In this document: piece by piece, positions 46,069 to 53,575 of the stretch
Position numbering within the stretch: position 1 is the first letter of the stretch
How the letters are laid out: every line of letters begins with the position of its first letter
DNA from: Microbacterium sp. LCT-H2
Lineage (GTDB): Bacteria; Actinomycetota; Actinomycetes; Actinomycetales; Microbacteriaceae
Reading direction: 5' to 3'
Length of the DNA: 64,000 nucleotides
Assembly (NCBI RefSeq): GCF_001866135.1
Contig: NZ_MODW01000005.1
Coordinates: forward strand, 124,001-188,000
The notes under the pieces: generated by a model
What the model was told of the DNA's origin: nothing
Database searches by the model: none
The model's input: the letters and a program-made list of their open reading frames with translations, nothing else
Program-made: the position numbers and the translations under genes

Positions 46069-47112
46069 ATGTCCAACGCGGTACCCCCGTCCACCTCCGC
46101 CATCGCGACGAGCGCCGCGGCCGAGGAGCAGCCGAAGGGCGTCGGCGCCCTCCGCTACTTCCTGGTCAAGCTCGGCGGCGCGGCCATCAGCCTGGCGATG
46201 GTGATCCTCCTCGGATTCTTCGCCTTCAAGATCCTGCCGGGCGATCCGGTCGCCTCGATCGCCCGCGAGCGCGGGATGAGCGCCGAGCAGGCCGACCAGC
46301 TGCGCGAGCAGCTCGGTCTGAACAAGCCCCTGTGGCAGCAGTTCATCGACTACCTCGGCAACGTCTTCACCCTGAACTTCGGCACGAGCTACGTCTACCG
46401 CACGTCGGTGTCCGACCTCATCGGCCAGTACTTCTGGAACACGATCCTCCTCACCGGCACGGCGGCGATCATCGCGATCGCCCTCGGGCTCTGGCTCGGA
46501 CAGAAGGCGGCCTGGAAGCACGGCTCCACCTTCGACCGCATCGTCTCCGGCACGTCGCTCGTGTTCTGGTCGGTGCCGACCTTCTGGCTGGCCCTGCTGC
46601 TCCTGATGGTCTTCGGAGGCACGCTGCACTGGTTCCCGACCGGAGGCATGGTCTCCCCCAACCCGCCCACCGATCCGGTCGGCGCGGTCCTGGACGTGAT
46701 CTCGCACATGGTGCTCCCGGTGATCACGATGGTCGCGGTCGTGTACGCGCAGTACCTCATGGTGATGCGCAGCTCGCTCCTCGAGGAGATGGGCGCCGAC
46801 TACCTCACCACCGCGCGGGCCAAGGGCCTCCGGGAGGACCTCGTCCGGCGCCGACACGCCGTCCCCAACGCCCTGCTGCCGACCGTCACCCTCGTCTTCA
46901 TGCACATCGGCGGTCTCATCGCCGGGGCCGTCACGGTGGAGACGGTGTTCTCCTGGCCCGGGCTCGGGAAGCTCACCTTCGAGGCCATCTCCGGCCCCGA
47001 TCTCCCGCTCCTGCAGGGCACCTTCGTGGTGTTCTCCACGATCATCATCGCGATGAACCTCATCGCGGACCTCATCTACCGTCAGCTCGACCCGAGGGTG
47101 AGGCGCGCATGA
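46069..47112 (+). CDS. Peptide ABC transporter permease (DppB type)
   Basis: A 347-residue permease with six helices; FKILPGDPVASI (about 53-64) and the EAA loop TTARAKGLREDLV (about 245-257) are DppB features. The first 35 residues are a cytoplasmic Ala/Ser/Thr-rich extension. An AAGGAG ribosome binding site precedes the ATG. It overlaps the next permease gene by four bases. Confidence 0.93.
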   Translation: MSNAVPPSTSAIATSAAAEEQPKGVGALRYFLVKLGGAAISLAMVILLGFFAFKILPGDPVASIARERGMSAEQADQLREQLGLNKPLWQQFIDYLGNVFTLNFGTSYVYRTSVSDLIGQYFWNTILLTGTAAIIAIALGLWLGQKAAWKHGSTFDRIVSGTSLVFWSVPTFWLALLLLMVFGGTLHWFPTGGMVSPNPPTDPVGAVLDVISHMVLPVITMVAVVYAQYLMVMRSSLLEEMGADYLTTARAKGLREDLVRRRHAVPNALLPTVTLVFMHIGGLIAGAVTVETVFSWPGLGKLTFEAISGPDLPLLQGTFVVFSTIIIAMNLIADLIYRQLDPRVRRA

Positions 47113-48023
47113 CCACGGCATCCCCGACCATCCGATCGCCCCGTGCCCTGGCGTGGCATCGCCGCGGCACCGCCTTCGTCGACTTCTGCCGGCAGTTCGC
47201 CCAGCACCGGGCGGGCATGGTGGGGCTCGTCTTCCTCGTGATCGTGGCCCTCATCGCGATCTTCGCCCCCGTGATCGCCCCCGCCAGCATGCTCGACGTC
47301 ACGAAGCTCGTCGACGTGCAGCGCTTCGCCCCGCCGTCTTGGGAGCATCCCCTCGGCACCGACCATCAGGGCCGCGAGATCTGGGTCCGCATGGTGTGGG
47401 GCGCCCGGGTGTCCCTGCTCGTCGGCCTCGCCGCCACGGCGATGTCGATGATCATCGGCACCCTCGTCGGCCTCTCGGCGGGCCACTTCACGGGCTTCTT
47501 CGGCGGGCTGATGATGCGCATCATCGATTTCTTCCTCGTGCTGCCGTCGCTGATCCTCGCGATCGTGCTGTCGTCGGTGCTGAGCCGCGGCGTCTGGACG
47601 ATCATCATCGCGATCGGCCTGACCTCGTGGGCCGGCACCGCCCGCGTCGTCCGCGCACAGACCCTCTCCGTGGAGTCGCGCGACTACATCGAGCGCTCGC
47701 GGGCCCTCGGCGCCGGGCACTGGCACATCATCATGAAGCACCTCCTCCCCGGGGTGCTGCCGCTCGTGCTCGCCAACACGACGCTCACGGTCGGCTCGGC
47801 GATCATCTCCGAATCCACCCTGGCGTTCCTCGGCCTCGGCGACACCACCCTGCAGTCGTGGGGCTCGATCCTGAAGAACGCGATGGACGTCTCCGCCGCG
47901 ACCAGCGGCTACTGGTGGTACGTGCTCGTGCCCGGCATCGCCATCGTCCTCGTCGTGCTGTCGTTCACCCTGATGGGCCGCGCCGTCGAGAACATCACCA
48001 ACCCGACGCTGAGGAGCCGCTGA
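47109..48023 (+). CDS. Peptide ABC transporter permease (DppC type)
   Basis: A 304-residue permease with the HPLGTDHQGREIWVR loop (about 79-93), the EAA loop ERSRALGAGHWHI (about 197-209) and STLAFLGLGD (about 237-246). It is the partner of the preceding DppB-type subunit. One base separates it from the ATPase gene. Confidence 0.93.
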   Translation: MTTASPTIRSPRALAWHRRGTAFVDFCRQFAQHRAGMVGLVFLVIVALIAIFAPVIAPASMLDVTKLVDVQRFAPPSWEHPLGTDHQGREIWVRMVWGARVSLLVGLAATAMSMIIGTLVGLSAGHFTGFFGGLMMRIIDFFLVLPSLILAIVLSSVLSRGVWTIIIAIGLTSWAGTARVVRAQTLSVESRDYIERSRALGAGHWHIIMKHLLPGVLPLVLANTTLTVGSAIISESTLAFLGLGDTTLQSWGSILKNAMDVSAATSGYWWYVLVPGIAIVLVVLSFTLMGRAVENITNPTLRSR

Positions 48024-48024
48024 G

Positions 48025-49674
48025 ATGCCCGACCTGATCTTCGACGACGTCTCCATCACGTACCGCACCTCCGGGCGGTCGGGTCGCGACGAGGTGGCGG
48101 CCGTGCGCAACGTCTCGCTCACGCTCCCCGCCGGGCAGACCCTCGGCATCGCCGGCGAATCCGGCTCCGGCAAGTCCACCCTCGCCATGAGCGTGCTCCG
48201 GCTCCTGCCGCGCAACGCCCGGCTCAGCGGCCGCGTGCTCCTGGGCGACCAGGACGTCGCCACGTTGTCCTTCGGGCAGCTGCGCGCCGTGCGCTGGGCG
48301 CAGACGTCCATCGTGTTCCAGGGCGCGATGCACTCGCTCAACCCGGTCCGCACGGTGGGCTGGCAGCTACTGGAGGCGCTGGAGCTGCACGCCTCCGACC
48401 GATGGAAGGGCGAGAAGGCGCGCAAGGAGCGGGTCCGAGAGCTGCTCGACATCGTCGACCTGCCGCAGCAGAAGAGCGAGTCGTACCCGCACGAGCTCTC
48501 CGGCGGCCAGAAGCAGCGCGTGATGATCGCGATGGCCCTCGCCTGCGATCCCGAGGTCATCATCGCGGACGAGCCGACCACCGCACTCGACGTGATCGTG
48601 CAGAAGCAGATCCTCGACATGATCTCGCGTCTGGTGGCGGAGCGCGGCATCTCGATGCTCATGATCAGCCACGACCTCTCGGTGCTCGCCACGGCGTGCG
48701 ACCGGATCGCCATCATGCGCGACGGGGAGCTGGTCGAGGTCGGCGAGAGCTACGCGGTCTGCACGACCCCGCAGGAGGCGTACACGCGACAGCTCGCCGA
48801 CGCCTTCCCCACGATCGGCGACCCCGCCTCGCGGATGGCCCCGGTGACGCGGCACGGCCGCGATGCGGACGAGGTGCCGGAGATCACCCACGGCGACGAG
48901 GTGCTGCTGGAGGCGCGCGGAGTCAACGTCACCTACCACTCCGGCGGGCGCCCCGTGCATGCGGTCCGCGACGTCGACCTCTCGGTGCGTAAGGGCGAGA
49001 TCGTCGCGCTCGTCGGCCAGTCCGGCTCCGGCAAGTCGACCCTCGCCCGCGCGCTCATGGGACTCCAGCCCGCCGACCCCGGGTCGCAGATCCTCTTCGA
49101 CGGCGCACCGATCCCGTCGAAAGGTCGCGACCTCGCGCGGTTCCGCTCGCAGGTGCAGCTCGTGCTCCAGGATCCGTGGGCCGCCCTGAACCCCAAGCAC
49201 AGCGTCTACGAGTCCGTCGCCGAGGGGCTGCGCGTGCAGCGCTTCCCCGGCGACGAGCGCGAGCGCGTGGCACAGAGCCTCGCGGACGCGGAGCTCACCC
49301 CGCCGGAGCGCTACTTCGGCGCCATCCCGCAGGAGCTCAGCGGCGGACAGCGGCAGCGCGTCGTCATCGCCGGTGCGCTCGCCGTGCAGCCGCAGCTGCT
49401 GATCGCCGACGAACCCGTCGCCTCGCTCGACGCGTCCGTGCGCGGAGAGATCCTCGGGCTCCTGCTGGAGCTGCGCCGCCGCCTCGGGCTCTCCGCCCTC
49501 GTCATCACGCACGACCTCGGTCTCGCCTGGAACATCGCCCACACGGTCGCGGTGATGTACCACGGACAGATCGTCGAGCACGGACCCACCGAAGAGGTGC
49601 TGCTGAACCCGCAGCACGAGTACACCCGGCACCTGCTGTCCGCGGCGCCGCGCATCGAGGAGAAGACGGCATGA
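48025..49674 (+). CDS. Peptide ABC transporter, fused double ATPase (DppD-DppF type)
   Basis: A 549-residue protein with two ATPase domains: Walker A GESGSGKST (about 48-56) with LSGGQKQR and IADEPTTALD, then Walker A GQSGSGKST (about 331-339) with LSGGQRQR and IADEPVASLD. It is the second fused ATPase in the window and, with the binding protein and permeases upstream, completes an independent importer. Its stop overlaps the LD-carboxypeptidase start. Confidence 0.95.
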   Translation: MPDLIFDDVSITYRTSGRSGRDEVAAVRNVSLTLPAGQTLGIAGESGSGKSTLAMSVLRLLPRNARLSGRVLLGDQDVATLSFGQLRAVRWAQTSIVFQGAMHSLNPVRTVGWQLLEALELHASDRWKGEKARKERVRELLDIVDLPQQKSESYPHELSGGQKQRVMIAMALACDPEVIIADEPTTALDVIVQKQILDMISRLVAERGISMLMISHDLSVLATACDRIAIMRDGELVEVGESYAVCTTPQEAYTRQLADAFPTIGDPASRMAPVTRHGRDADEVPEITHGDEVLLEARGVNVTYHSGGRPVHAVRDVDLSVRKGEIVALVGQSGSGKSTLARALMGLQPADPGSQILFDGAPIPSKGRDLARFRSQVQLVLQDPWAALNPKHSVYESVAEGLRVQRFPGDERERVAQSLADAELTPPERYFGAIPQELSGGQRQRVVIAGALAVQPQLLIADEPVASLDASVRGEILGLLLELRRRLGLSALVITHDLGLAWNIAHTVAVMYHGQIVEHGPTEEVLLNPQHEYTRHLLSAAPRIEEKTA

Positions 49675-50633
49675 GCACCCTGACGGAGGCGGCGGTGTCG
49701 CCGTATCTCGACACGGCTCCCCTGCAGCCCGGCGACACGGTGGCGATCGTCTCGCCGTCCGGTCCCGGCAACGAGGAGAACACACAGCGCGCCGTCGGCT
49801 ACTACGAGTCCTGGGGGCTGAACGTCCGGGTGGGTGAGCATGTCCTCACGCCCCACCCGCGCGCGTCGTACCTCGCGGGGCCGGATGACCTCCGCCGCGC
49901 CGACCTCGTCGACGCCTGGCTCGATCCGGACGTGGACGCCGTCGTCACGGCCCGCGGCGGCTACGGTGCGCTGCGCCTCCTCGACGGCATCGACTGGGCC
50001 GACATGCGCCGCGGGGCGCTGCGCCGGGACGGGCGGCCGAAGCTCCTCACGGGCTCGTCCGATGTGACCGCCCTGCACGAGACGTGGCGCGCGCACCTCG
50101 ACGTCGCGACGCTCTTCTGCCCGATGGCGGGCAACAACGTCTTCCGCGATTCCGAGCAGGTGCGCGACGACGTGCAGCGCTGGCTCTTCGAACCCTGGCG
50201 CGGGCGGGAACTCATCGGCCCCAAGACCGAGATCATGACGCCGGGCCGCACCGAGGGGCGCTTCACGGGCGGCAACCTCAGCCTGCTGGCGGCCGGGCTC
50301 GGCGCCCCGGAGGCGCACGTCCCCTCCCCCGGCATCCTGTTCCTGGAGGACATCACCGAGGAGCCCTATCGCCTCGACAGCTTCGTCACGCAGCTCCGGC
50401 GCGCGGGCCGACTCGCCCAGGCGACGGGCATCGTGCTCGGCTCCTGGCACGAGTGCGGCGACCTCGACCTCGTCCACGCGCTCATGCGGGACGAGTTCCA
50501 GGACGCCGGGGTCCCCGTGCTGTGGGAGCAGGGCTTCGGCCACGACCCGCACGCCCTGACCATCCCGCTCGGTGTCGACGGAGTGCTGGACGCGACCGGC
50601 GACGAGCCTCGCCTCACGGTGGGACGGCCATGA
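49671..50633 (+). CDS. S66-family LD-carboxypeptidase (LdcA/MccF-like)
   Basis: A 320-residue S66 serine peptidase. The GTVAIVSPSGP-type start (here TVAIVSPSGP, about 24-33), ARGGYGALRLLDGIDW (about 93-108) and the nucleophile region LTGSSDVTAL (about 126-135) are typical; the catalytic Glu and His are expected in FLEDITEEPYR and the region around 275-300. Family members cut L-Lys/mDAP-D-Ala bonds in murein tetrapeptides or inactivate microcin C. No signal peptide, hence cytoplasmic. Its position in a peptide-import operon fits muropeptide recycling. Confidence 0.9.
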   Translation: MSTLTEAAVSPYLDTAPLQPGDTVAIVSPSGPGNEENTQRAVGYYESWGLNVRVGEHVLTPHPRASYLAGPDDLRRADLVDAWLDPDVDAVVTARGGYGALRLLDGIDWADMRRGALRRDGRPKLLTGSSDVTALHETWRAHLDVATLFCPMAGNNVFRDSEQVRDDVQRWLFEPWRGRELIGPKTEIMTPGRTEGRFTGGNLSLLAAGLGAPEAHVPSPGILFLEDITEEPYRLDSFVTQLRRAGRLAQATGIVLGSWHECGDLDLVHALMRDEFQDAGVPVLWEQGFGHDPHALTIPLGVDGVLDATGDEPRLTVGRP

Positions 50634-51463
50634 TCGCCCTTCCGCCCCTCGATCCCCGCGTCACCTGGTCGATCCGGCTCGTCGACGCCGGCACCGGGGA
50701 GACCCTGGCCGAGCACGAGCCGCACACGCAGTGCGAGACCGCGAGCATCGGCAAGATCTTCCTGCTCCTCGAGGTCGCTCGACGGCTGGAGGCGGGCGCG
50801 CTCGCCGAGGACGACCGGATCGAGATCCCGGACGAGCACCGCGTCGAGGACTCCGGGCTGCTGTACCGCATGCACGATCAGCGCATCACGGTCCACGATG
50901 CGGCGCTCCTCGTCGGGGCGGTGAGCGACAACCTCGCCACGAACGCCCTGATCCACCTCTGCGGTCTGGAGGAGGTGCGGGCTGTCGCCCCGGCACTCGG
51001 ATACCGCGACACCGCGCTGCACGATTACATCCGCAACGAGCGCACCCCCGACCTGCCCTGGACCCCGTCGTTCGGCACGGCGGCCGAGCTGTCCGACGTG
51101 ATGCGCCGGCTCGGTGCCGGCGAGGCGTTCTCCCCTGCGGTGAGCGCCCGGGTGCTGGACTGGCTGGCCGCCGACACCGACACGTCGATGACCGCCGACG
51201 CCTTCCTCCTCGACCCCCTCGCCCACGTCGAGGCCGAGTATCAGGGCATGGTGCTGCGCCACAAGACCGGCAGCGTCAGCTTCGCCCGCGTCGACGTCGG
51301 ACTGCTGCGGGGCCCGAAGGCCGCCGTCGCGTATGCGGTGGCGGCGAACTGGAAGGACTCCGCGGCCGACCTCCGCGCGCCCGTGCTCGACGGCATGCGC
51401 GCGGTCGGTGAGCTCATCCGCGCGCACGTCACCGGACGCGCACGCGACGAGGAGGACGCATGA
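50630..51463 (+). CDS. Class A beta-lactamase-fold serine hydrolase, copy 1 (cytoplasmic)
   Basis: A 277-residue protein with the three active-site boxes of class A beta-lactamases: S39-I-G-K42, S99-D-N101 and K212-T-G214. The omega-loop ExxLN motif that gives class A enzymes their deacylating glutamate is not seen; the matching stretch reads RNERTPDLPWTPSF. There is also no signal peptide. It is therefore unlikely to be a secreted beta-lactamase and more likely hydrolyses an imported amide or peptide. It is coupled to the LD-carboxypeptidase and to its own paralogue by four-base overlaps. Confidence 0.85.
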   Translation: MIALPPLDPRVTWSIRLVDAGTGETLAEHEPHTQCETASIGKIFLLLEVARRLEAGALAEDDRIEIPDEHRVEDSGLLYRMHDQRITVHDAALLVGAVSDNLATNALIHLCGLEEVRAVAPALGYRDTALHDYIRNERTPDLPWTPSFGTAAELSDVMRRLGAGEAFSPAVSARVLDWLAADTDTSMTADAFLLDPLAHVEAEYQGMVLRHKTGSVSFARVDVGLLRGPKAAVAYAVAANWKDSAADLRAPVLDGMRAVGELIRAHVTGRARDEEDA

Positions 51464-52272
51464 GCGCGATCGACGTGGAGCTCCCCGACGAGAACGGCAC
51501 GGTGTGGTCGGTCCTCGTCCAGGACATCGACTCCGGCGAGGTGCTGCTGCGCCATGACCCGGAGACGGTGCAGGACACGGCGAGCGTCGGCAAGATCTTC
51601 CTCCTGCACCGCCTCCTCGTCGAGGTGGACGCCGGCACACGTACTCTCGAAGAGCGCGTGACCCGACGGCCGGTCGAGGCCATCGAGGACTCCGGGCTCT
51701 GGTACCTGCTGCAGGCGTCCGAACTGTCGCTGTACGACGTGGCCGCGCTCATCGGTGCGGTGAGCGACAACGCCGCGACCAACACGCTGGGCCGCGTCAT
51801 CGGCATCCCGACCGTGCAGGAGCACACGCGCGCGCTCGGCTACACCGCCTCGGCCCTCGACGACATCGTGCGGTGGCCGATCCCGCCCGGGGCCCCGAAG
51901 ACGCTGTCGCACGCGAACGCCGCGGAGCTCGTGCTCTTCATGTCGCGGCTGGCCGACGGCACCGATCTCTCCCCCGCCTCGGCCGACACGCTGCGCCGCT
52001 GGCTGGGCGCGGGCATGGACCTGTCGATGGTCGCGTCGGCGTTCGACCTCGACCCGCTCGCGCACTGGGGCTTCGATCGCGGCGTCTGGCTGCTGAACAA
52101 GACCGGCACGATCTCCCGCGTCCGCGCCGACACCGGGATCGTCATGTCCTCCACCCGCCGGATCGCCTACGCCGTGCTGGCGAACTGGGACCGGGGCGCC
52201 GACGGGCGCGGCCCGGTGCTGGCCGCCATGCGCCGCATCGGCGAGGGCATTCACGCCGCGCTCGCCGACTGA
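51460..52272 (+). CDS. Class A beta-lactamase-fold serine hydrolase, copy 2 (cytoplasmic)
   Basis: A 270-residue paralogue of the preceding gene, sharing S42-V-G-K45, an EDSGL segment (76-80), GAVSDNAATN with S102-D-N104, and NKTG with K214-T-G216. It likewise lacks a signal peptide and the omega-loop glutamate. The two differ enough to suggest different substrates instead of a recent duplication. It is the last gene of the rightward operon and is followed by a long inverted repeat. Confidence 0.85.
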   Translation: MSAIDVELPDENGTVWSVLVQDIDSGEVLLRHDPETVQDTASVGKIFLLHRLLVEVDAGTRTLEERVTRRPVEAIEDSGLWYLLQASELSLYDVAALIGAVSDNAATNTLGRVIGIPTVQEHTRALGYTASALDDIVRWPIPPGAPKTLSHANAAELVLFMSRLADGTDLSPASADTLRRWLGAGMDLSMVASAFDLDPLAHWGFDRGVWLLNKTGTISRVRADTGIVMSSTRRIAYAVLANWDRGADGRGPVLAAMRRIGEGIHAALAD

Positions 52273-52277
52273 CCACC

Positions 52278-52363
52278 GTTCACAACTCAGGAGTTCCGGC
52301 CGATGGCGGCGCGGCGCGCCGCGCCTGCGGCGCCCACCGCCCACCTTCTCCTGAGTTGTGAAC
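52278..52363. repeat. Perfect 16-base inverted repeat with a GC-rich 54-base centre
   Basis: GTTCACAACTCAGGAG (52278-52293) and CTCCTGAGTTGTGAAC (52348-52363). It lies between convergent genes, so it could work as a terminator, but it has no T run and resembles a dispersed REP-type element. Confidence 0.75.
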
Positions 52364-52368
52364 GCGAG

Positions 52369-53418
52369 TCAGACGACCCCGGCTCGCGTCAGGCGCTCCC
52401 GCACCTGGTCGATCGGCACCGCATGCGCGGACCGCCCGTCGGGGCCTACGGTCGTCTCCGCCGCGAGTACGGAGTTGATCAGCGCCTCCTCGACCGCGTC
52501 CATCGTCGCGGCGAAGAGCGGCGAGAGCTCGTCGTCCGCCGCCGGACCGCCGTTCACCTGGTCGTGCACCGAGAACGCGATCGCGTAGTCGCCGCTGCCC
52601 TGCGCGTAGTCCGCGCCGACACCCCGCATCGCGAACACGGCGCGGTTGGCCACACGGCCGAGCTGCCGTCCGTCGACGGGGGCGTCCGTCGCGACGACGA
52701 TCATGCAGGAATTGCCGACGGGCTGTGCCGGAGCGTCGGCGAGGAGCTCCTCCGCGGGCAGCGGGACGCCGGCGATCCGCAGCGTGCCGCTGAAGTTCGT
52801 CTGCACGAGGACGCCGACCGTGGCCGGCTGCCCCGCGACCTCGACCAGGCGCGAGGCCGTTCCGATACCGCCTTTGTATCCGAGGGCGACGGTTCCGGCG
52901 CCGGCACCGACGCACCCCTCCGCGACCGGACCCGGCGCCGCCGCAGCCAGCGCGGTCGTCACCTGCTCCTCCCCCACGGCCCGTCGACGGATGTCGGAGA
53001 GGAAGCCGTCGTTCGTCTCTCCCACCACCGGATTCAGCGTCGTCGTCCGCGCGTGCATCGGCGTCGCCAACAGATGCCCGAGGAGCGCGTCGGCGACGCG
53101 GAACACCGACAGTGTCGAGGTCAGCAGGATCGGCGTCTCCAGCGCCCCGAGCTCGCGGAGCTGCGTGGCGCCGACGAGCTTGCCGTAGCCGTTGCCGACG
53201 GAGAGGTTCGCGGGAAGGCTCCGGCGCTCGGCGGTGAGGGCATCCGGGACGATCGCCGTCACGCCCGTGTGCAGACCGTCGCCGTGCAGCGTGGCGTGCC
53301 CCACCCGCACACCGGGGACGTCGGTGATCGCGTTCTCCGCGCCGCGCGCGAAGGCTCCGGACGGCACGCCGAGATCGGCCAGGCGAGGACGGGAGGCGCG
53401 CGACGACGGCGGTGTCAT
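52369..53418 (-). CDS. P1-family peptidase (DmpA-type L-aminopeptidase/D-esterase)
   Basis: A 349-residue Ntn-like serine aminopeptidase. The self-processing site is expected at Asn-Ser in GNSCMIVVATDAP (about 234-246), where DmpA cleaves itself to free the nucleophilic Ser. NAITDVPGVRVGHATL (about 29-44) and TNFSGTLRIAGVPLP (about 204-218) are family stretches. DmpA releases N-terminal L-residues from amides and D-residues from esters and peptides. It is convergent with the rightward operon, fitting the theme of D-residue peptide breakdown. Confidence 0.9.
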   Translation of the reverse strand: MTPPSSRASRPRLADLGVPSGAFARGAENAITDVPGVRVGHATLHGDGLHTGVTAIVPDALTAERRSLPANLSVGNGYGKLVGATQLRELGALETPILLTSTLSVFRVADALLGHLLATPMHARTTTLNPVVGETNDGFLSDIRRRAVGEEQVTTALAAAAPGPVAEGCVGAGAGTVALGYKGGIGTASRLVEVAGQPATVGVLVQTNFSGTLRIAGVPLPAEELLADAPAQPVGNSCMIVVATDAPVDGRQLGRVANRAVFAMRGVGADYAQGSGDYAIAFSVHDQVNGGPAADDELSPLFAATMDAVEEALINSVLAAETTVGPDGRSAHAVPIDQVRERLTRAGVV

Positions 53419-53504
53419 ACTCCGATCCTTCCAGCGTCGGAGGAACCGACCGCAGCGCCGCGCCGGAGGCTCCGCCGGGTCGAGCGCCCCGCCCGTGCGC
53501 TCGA

Positions 53505-53510
53505 TAGACT
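53505..53510 (+). promoter_or_regulatory. Possible valS -10 box
   Basis: TAGACT followed by GGGCGG, about 65 bases upstream of valS; the -35 region is weak. No T-box motif occurs in this leader. Confidence 0.35.
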
Positions 53511-53575
53511 GGGCGGCACCACCCACACTCAGGCACGCTCACACAGTGCCGCATACATCGCTCGAGGAGACCTCC

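Noticed and set aside
44110..47121. 1003-codon open frame antisense to the binding protein and permease
   Set aside because: Shadow of clearly coding genes on the + strand with DGV/EHD-rich composition.
50630..52272. Beta-lactam resistance genes
   Set aside because: SxxK, SDN and KTG are present but there is no export signal and no omega-loop glutamate, so resistance is not supported.
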